Positions 47,348 to 60,309 are shown, counted from the stretch's first letter. The stretch is DNA of 64,000 bases from Anaeramoeba flamelloides (GCA_027625915.1 JANTQA010000036.1:10499001-10563000), one strand, 5' to 3'. Notes: generated by a model from the sequence alone, not told the origin. Numbers and translations are program-made.

Positions 47348-48537
47348 CCCCTTAAAAGGTTTTTAAATGTAAGTGTTTACTTTTGGCCATTAGTCTTTCT
47401 TTATTGAGACACAAACGATTTTTTCATATTTTGTTAATAATAATAAAGAAAAAACTTAAAATATTTTAACATCACTTTTTTGAAAATTGTTTTGAATTAT
47501 AGTCTAATTTTTAATAACTATCTTAATATTATCAAAGATATTAGTTCCTAAAAATAACTTGTAAGGCTTTATTTTTATTAATATTGTTTTATAAATGAAA
47601 TCATAACTTGAAAAAATAATTGAAATGTTGTTATTTAAATAAGTTACAATTATAACAAAATTGATCTTATTTTAAAAGAATTAAATTAGAAACAAATTAA
47701 TAATGGTTCCATAAACAGTGTTCAGGTTTTAAATAAGATATAATCTGGGACAAAAAGAGAGCAATTCAATTATGATTGAAGACTTGATAAACTTGATATA
47801 ATCTGAAGAAATTAATCTCTTTTTTAGACCCACATATGACAAATATAAGGCAAAAGAAACAAAGTAACTCCAAAATTTTCACTAGTGTTTTTGGTTATTT
47901 AAATCATAATTCTCGTTTGGCTTTCAACAAGTATATAAAACATCCAACATAATTCAAACGAAATCCAACTCTGGTTTGAATCATCTCTGAAAAACAACAT
48001 TGAATTATGCAAACTTGAATTTGAACTAATAACCACAAGAGGTTTTGTATAATATTGTATGAACAACAAAGAAAGCTCAAAGTATGCTTTTCGTCTACTA
48101 TTTTAATCCACAACCAAAAATTATTCAGAGAAAAGAAAAAGAGGACTGTTTTCAGAACAATTCTGTCAAAAAAAACGTTCAACAGTTATCTCTCACAAAC
48201 TTTTAGTGTTGTATTTTGTTATTTGATGTTTAAAAGTTCTTTTTTTTTTCTTGTTCAGTTTTTGTGTATGAAAAAACGTCTTTGTCAAATAAGCTTTTTA
48301 AGTTTTGAAAAATTTTGCTTTAAATCTCGAATAATCAATTTTTATTGGATTTTCAGGCAAACAAGAGGTAATATTTTGTTGAAGCACTTCTTTTCATGAA
48401 CAACAAAACTCAAAAATTCGTTTTTATGAAACCTTGAAAAAATGACTCAATAATAAAGGATTTCAAATCAAGTAAAGTTTGAAACATTTTTTTACTTTTT
48501 TCTTATTTTATATTTTTTCAAACACAATTTCGAAGTT

Positions 48538-51500
48538 ATGAGTAACAACGAGAAGAACATTAATTTCAAAAAATTTAATGCAAACCGCTTTACTGTTTAC
48601 AAACCAATTAGCCCAATCCCACTACCATCAACCAAGGTTACCTTTGAACTTCAAACAAAAAGAGATCGAGCTGTTTATGAAGTTTTAACTACAGAGGAAA
48701 CTTATGTTTTTAACCTTAATCGAGTCAATGTAAGGAACAAATGATTTCTTTTTTTTCTTTTTTTTCTTGAATTTTCTTTTGAATTTTCGTTTTAATTTTG
48801 TTTCTTCTTTTCTCTTTTATTCTTTTGCTCTTAACAAACAACTAGCAAATGAAATTACTTTTAGAAAAAGAAACTTGCAAAAAATCCACATTTATCACAA
48901 TGGAGCAAGTCAAAACACTTTTTAAAAACCATGATCAGCTTTTGCAGCTCAATCTTACTTTTTTAGAAACTCTTAAAGAAAGACTTCAAAATTTCAATGA
49001 AGAAACACTCCTCGGCGATCTTTTTCTCAAATGGGTAAATTTTTTTTTTTTTCCTTTAAAAAAGATCTTGTGAGAAACCTTTTTAATTCAAAAATTATGG
49101 AACCTTTTTGTTTTCTTTTAATCCATAATTCCCAAAATAATTTTTAGAAAATTTTATTTTCAGAGTGGTTGAAAAAGAAAAACATACACACCCAAAAAAT
49201 AACACTTAACAAACACTTTTTTTCACTTAGGTTTCTGAAAACCAATTGGTATTAATAAGGACATATTGAAAATTAATTAGGCACCATTATTTCAAAAAAA
49301 ACAACATATTTTCGAAGGGTATTGTTTGAAAAAAGTGTGACTAAAAATATTCAATGTTCACAAAATAATTCCATTTTTCAAATTTTTTATAATCTCAAAA
49401 ATTTAAAATTTCGAATCATAATATTAAAACAATTCCAAATGGAATTAGCTTTTAATCAACATTTTTTACTTGCTAAAGTCTCTTTTCAAGAAGAATTTTT
49501 CAAAAACATCAAAAATTGTTTTATTATGATTCCATGGAATCAAAGAAAAATAATTCTTTATTTGGTACCAAAACTCTATTAAAAAAAAGAATAGAATCTT
49601 TCGATTCCGTTTCAAAGTAAAATAATTTTCAAACTCAGGAATAAAAACAAAAACATCAGGATTGGTGAAAAGATGATTAAAACCAAAATCTCAAAAAAGA
49701 AAAACCTCAAATATTTATTTTTTTTTGCAATATCCAAATTCTTTTTAATTTAATAAAAATCTATTTATTAATTCTTAAACTTTGAGAATGATGAGATTCC
49801 TATTAAAAACCAAATTTAAACAAGAAATCAGTTGAGACTTATCATTGAAATAAAAAAAGAACCATTTAATTTCATGGAATCAAAAAAAAAAAATTCTTTG
49901 GGGTTATTTATGAAAAAGAATCAAAATGTGAACCCTGAAACAAAATGTTTTTACTCGACCGACAAATTCAAATAAACGTTTTTGCTTCATTTTCCATTTT
50001 TTAAATTGTTTTTCCTTGCTTTGAAAAAAAAAGAGTGGCATTTTTTTTATTCACAACTGTAGTGATTTAAAGAAAGACAAAGAAAAAAAATTATTGATTT
50101 AAATGTTAAGAAACTTTATAAAATTAGTTGTTCTTCAAAATATTCCTTTCTCAAGAACTGTTTTAATATTAGAGTTTAGTAGAATCAAAAAATGGAAATT
50201 GAACTAAAATTTTTTTGAATTTATTAATAGTTATTGAAAAATAGGCCTATTGAAGTTTGCCAATAGTTTCATCGATACCTTTAAAAGATGTTTTGATCAC
50301 ACTTTGTAAAAGTAACTAGAAGAAAAAAGAGGAGGAATATATTTACTGATATTTGTCCCTAAAATGGGAAAAGACTTGATCTCAATTTCTTTTTTCAATA
50401 CTTCAAGATTTTCTTCATTTAGAATTACCAATTCACCTAACAAGATATACCACAAGTAATTAAATGCCTCTCAGAAAAAAAAAAACCGCAGATTTCTATC
50501 TGTCACTTTGAAATTATCTTAAAAAAAAGACAAGATGAAGTGAAAATTTTTTACAATTATTAATTAAGGTTTTTATGTTATCTGTTTGCATAAAATGAAT
50601 TACGAAACAGAAATTCCAAAATAGATTGTTTTTTTAAATTTTAAAGATCAGTAGTTTTTTATTCGTAATATTTTTGCTTAATATGAATAACGGAACAGAA
50701 ATTCAATAAAATAAATTTTAGTACATAAATTCCAAATAGATGATTTTTTTGAAATTAAAAAGATCAAAAAATCAAAAAAAAGTATTTTATTTTAAAAAAT
50801 TGAAACAAAAAAAAAATCATTAGTTGTGGCTTTCCTTATTTCTTTTTTTGGGTCTTATCTTAATTAGTATCATAATTTATTCATATATATCATTTTTTAT
50901 CAAATTTCTAGTCTTCATTGAGACTTCTTTTTATGTGAAGGTATGATAAAATAAATAATTTGCTTTTCAATTTAGTCTACTATCAGAAACAATATTCTAT
51001 CTCTTTGAAATTCTCTTATTGATTAAAATCTTTTCTCTTCTTATCGAGTAATTGATTTATGGATTTTCTAATTGGTATTATTACGTTTAAATTATTTTAT
51101 TTTACCTATGTGTACTTGAGCTTTTAATTTTGAAAAAAAAAAAAAATTTTGTTTCAGAACAGAAATTTACTTAATTATTTATTTTATAAAATTCTGTAAA
51201 ATGAATTCAGTTTAATTAAATTCCAAAACCTAAAATCCAAAACATAAACAACTCAAAGTAATTCGAAAAGAAAAATCTGATCTCAAAAAATGGAGGATAT
51301 ATATTTTGATTTTTTAATAACATTTTCCGTTTCTAGTTAATGTGTTAAATCAAAATAAACCCTTTGTTTTAATTATTATTTTTTGAATAGAAATTAAGGA
51401 AAATCCCTATTGTGTATAATGAAATTCTTATTTAAATATAAAAAATAGATCCTTTCAAATATTTTTTGAAGTACAAAGTATTAAAAAAAAGTTTTTTCCT

Positions 51501-54500
51501 TTAATTGGTAATACTATCAAAGTTATAATGGGGATAAAAAATCACTAAATAAAATTTATTAGTTGTAACAAACAGGAGGTTCTATCTTTTGATATTACCT
51601 CTCTTTCATTCAATCAAAATAAAAAGTAGCTTTTTGAGAACAAAAATGATAAAACTGGTTTCTTTATGAGACATTAAAACGCACAATGCAAATATAATAT
51701 ACTCGGTCTCTTAACTAATTGAATGAACTTTTTTGAATCAAAAATTTTATAATTATTATCTTTATCTGAAAAACTTTCCTTATTGATAATCTGAATTTAT
51801 TTTATATTTCTATATAATATATTTTATTTTTATATAACATATCACCATTTCCCCCCACTGAATAATGCTGCTGGTTAAATATAATTCCAGTTCCCGTTTT
51901 TCCGTATTTATATTGATTATGTAATTTCTTATGAAGGATCAATGAAGACAATATTGGATTCGTTATCAACAAATAAGGATTTTAATAATTGGGAACAAGA
52001 AGTCCAATTAGAATTTAAATTAAATCTTCAGAGTTTTTTAATTCAGCCTATCCAAAGAATACCTAGATACCAATTGTTAGTCAACGAAATTTTAAAGCAT
52101 ACAGATCCAGAACACAAAGACTACAGCGATTTACAACAATCACTTGAAATGATCAAAAAGGTTGCAACAGATGTTAATACCGCTATTATTGATGCAAAAC
52201 AAACCATTATATTAGTCGATCTCAATAAAAAATTATCAAATGTTGATTTAATTAAGCCTCATCGTAAATATGTCTGTGAAGGTGTGCTAATGAAAAAATC
52301 TAAAAAAAAAGACCATGCTAGACTTTTTTATTTATTTTCAGATTTACTTATTATTGCCAGTAAAGATATTTCCAATTATACAGTAAACATTTTTTTTTTT
52401 TTTTTTTTTTTTTTTAATTATCTTTATTTCCAAATTATTATTTTAGAATAAGATTATTCAATTATATTAATAGAAATATTTAATTGATTTTTCAATTCTT
52501 TTTTTCAGCACAATTAGATTTTGGTTTTTAAATTAAATAATTTTAAATATAACCTAATTTCTAAAAGTAAAAGCAATTTTTTGGTACTATTAAAAAAAAA
52601 AATTATTGAAATTAATTTTGAATAGCAGCTGAAATAATTACCAAAAAAAAAAAAAAAAAAACTCTAAAAATAGAGACATTATGTGTAATCTTGTGTAGTT
52701 AAATTGTAAAAAAATGACTATTTATTACAAACTTTTCTTTCATCAAATGAAATTATTTACACATACACACGAATTCCTATTCTATTTCTACCACGTTCTA
52801 ATTATTCTTATACTGTAGTTTTCAAATTAATAAATGAAAAAATTTGATTTCAATTTTCCAAATCAGGCTTCATGATTATGGTTCTAAAAAATAAAAAGAT
52901 CTTCTCAAGTCAATTAAAAACCAAAAATTTCAGATTTAATTTTGCATTTTCCCCTTTCTTATTAAATTTTGAGATTAATTTAAATTTTTTATTACATTTT
53001 TCATTGATAATAAAAATTTTAGCTTTATTTCCTCATATTCTGCCTTTTTTATTAATATTTAATCAATGAATTTGAGAAAAAATGATCAAGTTATTGATTT
53101 GTATATCGAAATGGCATCAAACGATAAACCCAATTCCAAAAAATATTACACTTCTTCGATTTCAGAAAAGAAAAAAAAATACCTTTAGATAAAAACATCC
53201 AATAATTTTTTCAAGAAATGTTGAAAAATTGAAAAAATTTTTACCTTAGAATTTATTTTGTTTAATTTTAAAGAGGAATTTTTGATACTAAATTTGGATT
53301 TTTTTTCTAAAAATTAAATAAATATGTTACTTTTAATAATAAAGTTTGAATAAATAACGATAATTATTAATAGTTGATTTGCCATAAAAACTAGATTAAC
53401 AAATAATTTAGATCATTAAATTTTGTCTCTTTTTTTTCCAAAGTTTATTTTTTAATTTTAATACCTCTATAATCTTCAAAAGAACAAAAATGTCAATTTT
53501 TTTTCTATTCAATGATTCATTTTTAAACTTTTTGGATTCTTTTTCAATATTTGGGAATATAAAAAATATATGTCTCGTAAAGTTTTCATTTAATTTTCTT
53601 TTTAGTCAATTATTTTTTTTAAAAGATTGATAGACTTTGATCGATTCACTTCAATCAAATCTTCATAATTTTCTCTAAAAAAAAGTCGCATATTAATTTT
53701 CTTTTCAAGAATAAAAAAGTATTTTTGGCTCAAAAATGTATATTTTATAAAGTATGAAAAAGTTATATTTTACTCCTATTAAAACTCTTACTAGAAAATT
53801 GACTTATTTTACAATTAAAACCTAAAATCTTCTAATTTAAATAATTTCAATGTTTAAGATTTTGAAATACACATTGTAACACTAATTTATAATTAGCAAA
53901 ATAACAAATCGGCTGAATTGACTCATGAGAAATAAAAATCAAAAAGTTATCAAAATTTGAGATACTGTGATTTGCTTTTTCAACAAGTAATCGAAACTAT
54001 TCTTTCTACTTATTAACTATTATAATGAAGGTCTTCCCAGTTCCTTGTATGTTTTTTTAATCATTTTAAATTTTGGTTTTAAGAATCAAGTCAAAAAAAG
54101 AAAATAAAAGAAAACAATTTTCAAAAAAAATTTTTGTTATTCTTTTAACAAGTTTGGTTTCATTGTAAAACTTTTTTTAATACATTTAAGTTTTTTAGAT
54201 TTCCATGCTTTTTCAAATTTAGTGTTCTGGATTCAAAATAATTTATTTATGAAGGTATTTTGTTGAAAATTCACTCAAAAGTTTATAAAAACTTTCTAAT
54301 ACAATTTTCCATTAATTTTGAACATGATGTGTTGGGAAATATGATTTGAGATGAGATCAAAAAAGGATTAGATCGATATTTCACATTTGCTATTTTATGT
54401 TTGAAGAAATGAAATTTTTCCCTACTTTGAATTTTCAAATCATTAATATAAATTTCAATCACACAACATTACTAGTAAATTAAGCATAGGATCTTATTAC

Positions 54501-55765
54501 AATGTTACTCTTTAAACCTCTTTTATTAACAATTTTCCAAAAAAGAAAATTAAAAAAAAATTTTATTTTTGGAAATAAATGAAAAAATATTTAATTATTA
54601 CTTTATTCAAAATTAATTTATTAAAGACAAAATTTTTTTTTTCAATATTTAAGTAGAAAGTTGAGAATTCAAATTATTATATTTCAATTAAATGTTCGAT
54701 GTTTGATGTCCGATGTCCGATGTTCGATGCCCGATGTTCGATGTTCGATGCTTGGTATTACTAATAAAAAAAATAAAAAAACATAATTTAGCCACAATTA
54801 ATAATTTATTATTTTTTTAATGCTGTTTTAAAAAAATGATGAATAATAGTTTTGTTAATTGTTGTTCAAACAGTTTGACTCACCCTTTTAAGCGATCCAA
54901 GTCAATACTTTTAAAAACTTTTAGTTCATTTTCTATGTTAACAGCTATACATGCTTTTCTTTATATTTTTTTTTTTTTTTTTTTGACTATTCAATTTTTC
55001 AACTAGGATGCCAATATTTTAAATTTTTGAATCTTAAATATAGAACAAATTACATTTCATTTGAATTAACTTTTTCCATTTTGATATTCATTTTATCTAA
55101 ACATCTCTATCCAAAATTACGAATAGGTCCATAATACAATCCAATTAGAAGATCTAAATGTTGAAGAAATTGAAGATACAAAAACTTTAAAAAATGCATT
55201 TACAATCCAAACACCAGCAAAGAGCTTTATTGTATACGCCTCACAACCACAAGAAAAACAATTGTGGTTTGTAGCAATCAAAGAAACATTGCAAGAATAT
55301 ATTAAACAAAAGGAATCGAGTCCCAATAAAACAATAGGTGGCGAAATCAAGCAGCTTGCCCCTGTAAACATCCAAGACAAGGATGCATTGGAATGCAACA
55401 TATGCCACCAGCCCTTCACTATGATGAGAAGAAGGCACCACTGTCGTAAATGTGGTGCGTGTATCTGTGGAGAATGTTCAAAGCATAAAACAGTATTAAA
55501 GGGAAGACAAATTGAAGGAGAAGTACGTGTTTGTAATAATTGCTTTATTGAAATTAAAGATGAAGAAGAGCAAGAACAACTCCAAAACATTCAAAAAAAA
55601 AATAAAAGTAAAAATAAAAATAGATTGAAAAAAAAATCTTCAAAATCTCACAACTCCTTAAGAAGGAAAAAAAGTAACAGAAAAATTAAAAGTACAAATA
55701 AGAAAGGATTATTAAAGAAAACTTCATCAAATGTTTCATTTAATAGTAGAAAATTTAAAAAATAA
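48538..55765 (+). CDS. RhoGEF (DH) - PH - FYVE protein, FGD-like, 4 exons, 503 aa
   Basis: Exons 48538-48729, 48846-49034, 51891-52382 and 55127-55765 (1512 nt), all junctions phase 0. The DH domain spans about residues 40-245: RDRAVYEVLTTEETYVFNLN (CR1) in exon 1, the second conserved stretch in exon 2, then FPFFRIYIDYVISYEGSMKT and FLIQPIQRIPRYQLLVNEIL in exon 3. A PH domain follows (about 258-345), beginning CEGVLMKKSKKKDHARLFYL and split by intron 3. The FYVE zinc finger at about 375-432 has CxxC (381, 384), MRRRHHCRKCG (391-401), C403, C405, C408 and CNNC (427-430). The usual WxxD before the first Cys reads NIQD, so the Trp is missing. The C-terminal 60 residues are Lys-rich. Such proteins activate Rho/Rac/Cdc42 GTPases at phosphoinositide-rich membranes and control actin and endosomes. 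Confidence 0.95.
48730..48845 (+). other. intron 1 of RhoGEF gene (116 bp)
   Basis: Donor GTAAGG, acceptor CAACTAG. It joins NLNRVN to QMKLLLEK within the DH domain, phase 0. Confidence 0.9.
49035..51890 (+). other. intron 2 of RhoGEF gene (2856 bp)
   Basis: Donor GTAAAT, acceptor ATAATTCCAG, phase 0, joining LFLKW to FPFFRIYIDY. It holds a relative of the 22703-23265 foldback (about 49960-50230) and a direct repeat pair of about 65 bp (about 50588-50650 and 50676-50765, sharing gaacagaaattc and aaagatca words). Nothing else was recognised. Confidence 0.88.
52383..55126 (+). other. intron 3 of RhoGEF gene (2744 bp)
   Basis: The donor GTAAAC is followed at once by a T-run of about 28, and the acceptor is CGAATAG. 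Phase 0, joining ISNYT to VHNTIQLEDL in the PH domain. It contains the heptamer tandem array at 54693-54755 and no coding sequence. Confidence 0.88.
54693..54755 (+). repeat. tandem heptamer array (TGTTCGA)n, about 9 units
   Basis: The nine units read TGTTCGA, TGTTTGA, TGTCCGA, TGTCCGA, TGTTCGA, TGCCCGA, TGTTCGA, TGTTCGA and TGCTTGG. Variation is confined to positions 3-5 and the last unit, so the 7-bp period is clear. It is much richer in GC than the surrounding intron. Confidence 0.9.
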
Positions 55766-56264
55766 TACTTTTCTTTTTAATTTATTGATTAATTGAGTGA
55801 AATGTTTTGTTTTAACTTTGTGAATAGATCAAAAAAATTTCAATTTCTAAATAAGAAACTTTTTTTAAAAAAATTTAAAAAATTAATATTTTATATTTTA
55901 ATTTACACTGGTTTTGATTTTATTTATTTATTTATATTTATTATTTTGCTGTTATTTTCAATACTTTTCTTCTTCGCTTTTTATATTTATTTATGTTATG
56001 ATTTATTAATTGTTTGCATTATTTTTAAAAGCTCTTAAAAAATCTATTAAAATAAAAGTAAATTATAAAAAATTTTTTATTACTTTTTTTTTTATAATTT
56101 TTTTACTCTTCTTTATTTATAACTTTTTCCTTCTCTTTCTCTTTTTCTTGTCTTTGTTTAATTATAATTTTTTCTTGTTATTTTTTTAAAAGAAAAGATA
56201 TTCTTGGAGTTCTAATCTTTCCTACTTTAAAGCCAGGATAAAAAAACTTTAAATACAATTTTAG

Positions 56265-56600
56265 AGTTTCCGGAAGTACCGTAGAGTGTTGTAGAGTGAT
56301 TTGCAAGTACTGTAGAGTTCCGTCAAGTGCCTAGGTTTTCTTGAGATTTTGAAATAAAAAGATATTTTTTTAAATTTTCTTTTCATTTATCAAATTAAAA
56401 AAACTTAACAAAAATGTCCGTCAAGTTCCAGAGAGTGCCGTAAAGTGCCTAGCGTTTCCAGAATTGAAAAGAATAGAGTGAAATATTTGATTTTACTCAA
56501 TTCTTTTAAAGTCTGGAAAATCTATGGCAGTTTTTTTTCATTTTTGAAATAAAAAGAAAATTTATTTATTTTCAGTTTAATTAAGTTAAACTAAAACCTA
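56265..56600. repeat. foldback of family B with short internal repeats
   Basis: The left part has a loose tandem of gtaccgtagagtg, ttgtagagtg, gtactgtagag and gttccgtcaagtg words. A palindrome follows around 56452-56520, with tttccagaattgaaaagaat paired with an attcttttaaagtctggaaa-like arm. The right end reads aaacctaacgg, matching the right end at 14318. Confidence 0.6.
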
Positions 56601-57379
56601 ACGGCAAACAGGAGGTAATTTTGTTAAATTCATTAAAAATAATATAAAAAAAAGAACAAGAGAAAATTATAAAATATCTAATTGGTGATATTCTCTACTT
56701 ATAAATTGTGTATATGCCAAGTGTCAAAAAATTCTGATCGATTAGGAAACCAAAGAAGAATATTTTTTTTTGTGAGATCCAAATTTTTTTTCCATTTTTT
56801 CTGAAAAACAAAACTAATAAATTCCTTTTATTTCTCACATTATAAAAATATAATACCCTGTTTATTAACATTTCCGTTATTACATAATAAAAAGTCTTTA
56901 TTGCCAGAAATATTATTGTAAAGATTTTTTTTCTTTTTTGAGTATATACTTTTGGCTATCATAAAAAAAAATGATTTATTCAATATATCGAATAGATATT
57001 TGTTTCTTTTTAAGAAGTAAAACTATAAAAATTACAAATTTTCGAACAATTTATCAGTTTTACTTATCAAAATTGTTTTGGTTTAAAGATGAAATTATAT
57101 TTTTCAAAATAAAATTTTCATAGAGATATTTGGAAATTAGAATATTTTTATAGGAAAAATTCAAAATCATTTTTTTTTTGGCAAAAATGATTTTAATTGT
57201 TATAAGGGTTCTTGTGAATAAGATCAAACAATTGAAAAAAATAATTTTCTCCAATTTTTTCACTTTTTATTGCAAATGAGAAAATATTTTTTTAAACTTT
57301 AACATAAATATATGAAAAAATTGAGAACTATTAAAAAAAATAATTTATTCTGTAAACTTTTATCATAAACCCCTATTCA

Positions 57380-58440
57380 AAATTTTTTAACACACCAATA
57401 TTAAATTATTGAAAAAAAACTTATTCAATCAATTCTCGAAGAAATTCCAAAATAGAACCATTCCTTAATTGGAATGTTATCAATTTCTGATAAATTCAAA
57501 TGATCTCTTAAAACAAAAAATAAATAATTATCAATTCAAATAAATCAATGGAATGTTAAAAATTTTGAGACCAAAACAAAAAAAAAAAAAACATATGTAG
57601 ATTCGTTTAAATTCTATTATGAACATTGATTGATTAAATGGTTAGATATAATCAACTAAACTAAAATTCAAAATTTTCCACCCAGCTAAAACGTTCCAAA
57701 CAATCAAAACAATACAATTTCCTTGAAATTGGAGATAATTTTGATTTTTGAAAAATATGAAAATCATTTTTTTCATCTTTTAGTTTTTGTTTTCATTTCA
57801 TTGTTTGAATTACGTAATTGGCTTCGTTGGATCAAAATTTTTCTACAAGGTTTATATTATGTTAAAGTTGAAAGTTGTTCCAAATAGAAGAACTCAATTA
57901 AAATTAGTTGGTAGTATCTAACCTTTTGATCGATCAAAATTCCTAATAGAATTTAAACAGATTTACTAATGTATTTTTTTGTTTTGCTCTCTCCAAAATT
58001 TTTAACACACCCATGATTTATTTGTATTGATAATTATTTATTTTTTGTTTTGTGAGTATTGTAATTTATAAACAAGTGTTAACATTTCAATTAGTGAATG
58101 ATTCTAATTTGGTAAATCTTCGAGAAGTGATTAAATAAGTTTTTTTTTTTCACAAATCGAATTTTGGTGTGTTAAAAATTTTGAATTGGGGTTTAATTTA
58201 TTTGAGTTCTTCTTTTTTTGAACAACTCAGCTTTAGCATAATATCAATCTTTTGAAAAAATAATTGATTGAAGTAAAGAAGTTACGTAATTCAAAAAATA
58301 AAATGAAAACAAAAAAAGAAAAGATGAAATAATGATTATCATATTTTTCAAAAAAAAATTATATCCAATTTGAATGAAATTGTATTATTGTGACTGTATG
58401 GGCCGTTTTAACTTTGAGGAAAATTGTGAATTTTAGTTTA
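57380..58440. repeat. compound inverted repeat (family D, copy 2)
   Basis: The segment at 57660-58195 is collinear with 29455-30010. Its left half (57660-57905) is matched in reverse by about 58203-58440, and its right half (about 58080-58185) is matched in reverse by about 57380-57485. The result is two interlocked inverted repeats, absent from the 29.5 kb copy. No termini or coding sequence were seen. Confidence 0.7.
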
Positions 58441-59619
58441 TTTTAATTTATTTAACCATCTTTGTCTCTATTTATTCTATTGTCTGATATTAGAATTGAA
58501 ATATTAATAATAAATAATAAGAGTAAAAAAAAACTCAACTTTTAAAATCAATACTTTAAAACATAAAACGAAAAAATATGTTTCACCATTTTCAAGAATT
58601 AACTTAATTGTTCATAAAAATAATAAATTACTTTATTTTTGAGTTTTCATATTGGAAAAGTGTAAAAATTTGAATTGAAAAATAGACTTATATTAATAAA
58701 TTATCTAAATTGAAGTTAAATCATCTATTTCATCAATCAAAACACAAATTACAAAAAAAAAAAAATTTAGGATATTTACAAGATTTTATTTTATTTTTAA
58801 AAAATACTAGTCACTTCAAAAAAATAAATAAATAAATAAATGGGAAAAGTATTGTAACTTTTGAGATTTATTTCATATGAGGGCTAAAAAATCAAAGAAA
58901 CTCAAAAAAAATATTCATAAGACCTTCAAGATAAAAAAAATTAATCTAAATTAAAAAAAAATTGAAAAATATCAAAAAATTCAATTTAGAAAAAAAAATG
59001 AAAAGAGTATCAATTTCGAAAAATCTTAATTTAAAAAAAAAAATCATCTTTTCTCATTTAATATTTACAAATGATTAAAGTTCTTTAATTTGAAACAGAT
59101 TATTTTCTTTCAGTATATAATCGCTTTTATATAATATTATCAATTTTTTTGTAATTTTGTAAATATCAATAATTGACCAAATAAGGATTTTATTACTATA
59201 TTTTAATAAAAATTACTTATTAGAGATTTTAAAAAGGGAAAAAAAAAAATCATTGAGATCTCAAATAGTGTCAAAGAGTCACACTTAGAAATTAAAACAA
59301 TTATTTTCAAAATTATAATTCTCAACTATTCAAATTAGAAACTGAGTTGTCGTTCTTTGTTGCCTTTTTTTAAAAAAAAATACTCTCTTTTTTCATTCTT
59401 AATTTTTTAAGATTGATTTTTCATCTAAAATTGATTGGTTCTTATTTGGCATTGGAAACTTTGAAAAATGTTTTTTTCGATTTCAAAAAATTAATTTTTA
59501 TATAATGACTGAAGTATAAAGTTGTTTATTTTCTTATAGTTTGAACACAGTAAAAATTTTCGGAATTTCCATGAAAATTTTAATATTTTCTTTTTTTTTT
59601 AAATAAATAAAAGCTTTAA

Positions 59620-60309
59620 GGGTCGAGTCATTACACTGAAATTTTTTTTTCTGAAATGGAAAAAAACTTTTTAGTAATTTTTAATGAGGACCTAACACCA
59701 ATCAAAAAACCAACCAACCTATGATGTATGATCGATCTTCAAAAATCAACAACCAAAGAAGAGGAAATTTTTCGAAAAAAGCGTAAAAGATAGACACTCA
59801 ATTTCCAATTTGAATGGTTATGAATTACAATTTTGAAAATAACTATGTCAGTTTTGAAGTGTCGTTCTTTGGCCCTTTTTGAGATCTCGATGATTTTTTT
59901 TTTCATTTTTTTCATTTTTCAAATGAGTTATTTTTATTGTAAGAATATTACATAATCCATACTCTTTCAAATACAGAGGGTTACAAAATAACCACAAATC
60001 AAATTAAATCGAATTAAATTGATTGTAAACTTCAAGAAAGAAATTTGTTTTAAATTAAAGAAATTTAAACATTTGGAAATAGAAAATGAGAAAAGATGAT
60101 TTTTTTTTTTTAAATTTTGATTTTTTGAAATTGAGAAACTCTTTTTAACTTCTTTTTCTTTGTTGAATTTTTTGGTAAAGAGATCCAATGAAATTTTTTT
60201 TTTATTATTTGAATTTTGTCAACCAAAAGAAGGGCTATTTCAGAATACCCTTTTGGGTCCCAGGTCACCCCCTGGGTTTGGAGTACATTCACTGTAAATG
60301 ACTAGACCC
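59620..60309. mobile_element. TTAA-flanked inverted-repeat element (family C), 690 bp
   Basis: TTAA at 59616-59619 and 60310-60313. The left end is GGGTCGAGTCATTACACTGA and the right end, inverted, is GGGTCTAGTCATTTACAGTG. The right subterminal region (about 60225-60285) is a GC-rich island with ggtcccaggtcaccccctgg, unlike the rest. No transposase is recognised. Confidence 0.7.

Larger units (their letters stand above)
44849..48537. other. intergenic region between divergent genes
   Basis: This lies between the start of the membrane-protein gene (-) and the start of the RhoGEF gene (+). It is largely occupied by repeat E (about 45138-47347) with a Tc1/mariner insertion. Sequence at about 47880-48480 is less AT-rich but gives no recognisable protein on either strand. 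Promoters for both genes should lie here, but no motif is assignable. Confidence 0.5.
55766..59615. other. intergenic region, repeats only
   Basis: Downstream of the RhoGEF stop. No gene is seen; the open frame just after the stop (about 55793-56038) is hydrophobic AT-driven sequence. The stretch holds the family B foldback (56265-56600) and the complex foldback D (57380-58440). An inverted pair with a gagatct core lies at about 59245-59290 and 59870-59905. Confidence 0.5.

Noticed and set aside
48055-48399. 114-residue open frame upstream of the RhoGEF start
   Set aside because: No recognisable protein pattern, and it is not in phase with a splice into the DH domain.
54693-54755. Heptamer array as a CRISPR or telomere tract
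   Set aside because: Units are contiguous without spacers, and the array is short and internal to an intron.
55793-56038. 81-residue hydrophobic open frame after the RhoGEF stop
   Set aside because: Phe/Ile/Leu/Tyr runs from poly-T-rich DNA; no start context or homologue pattern.
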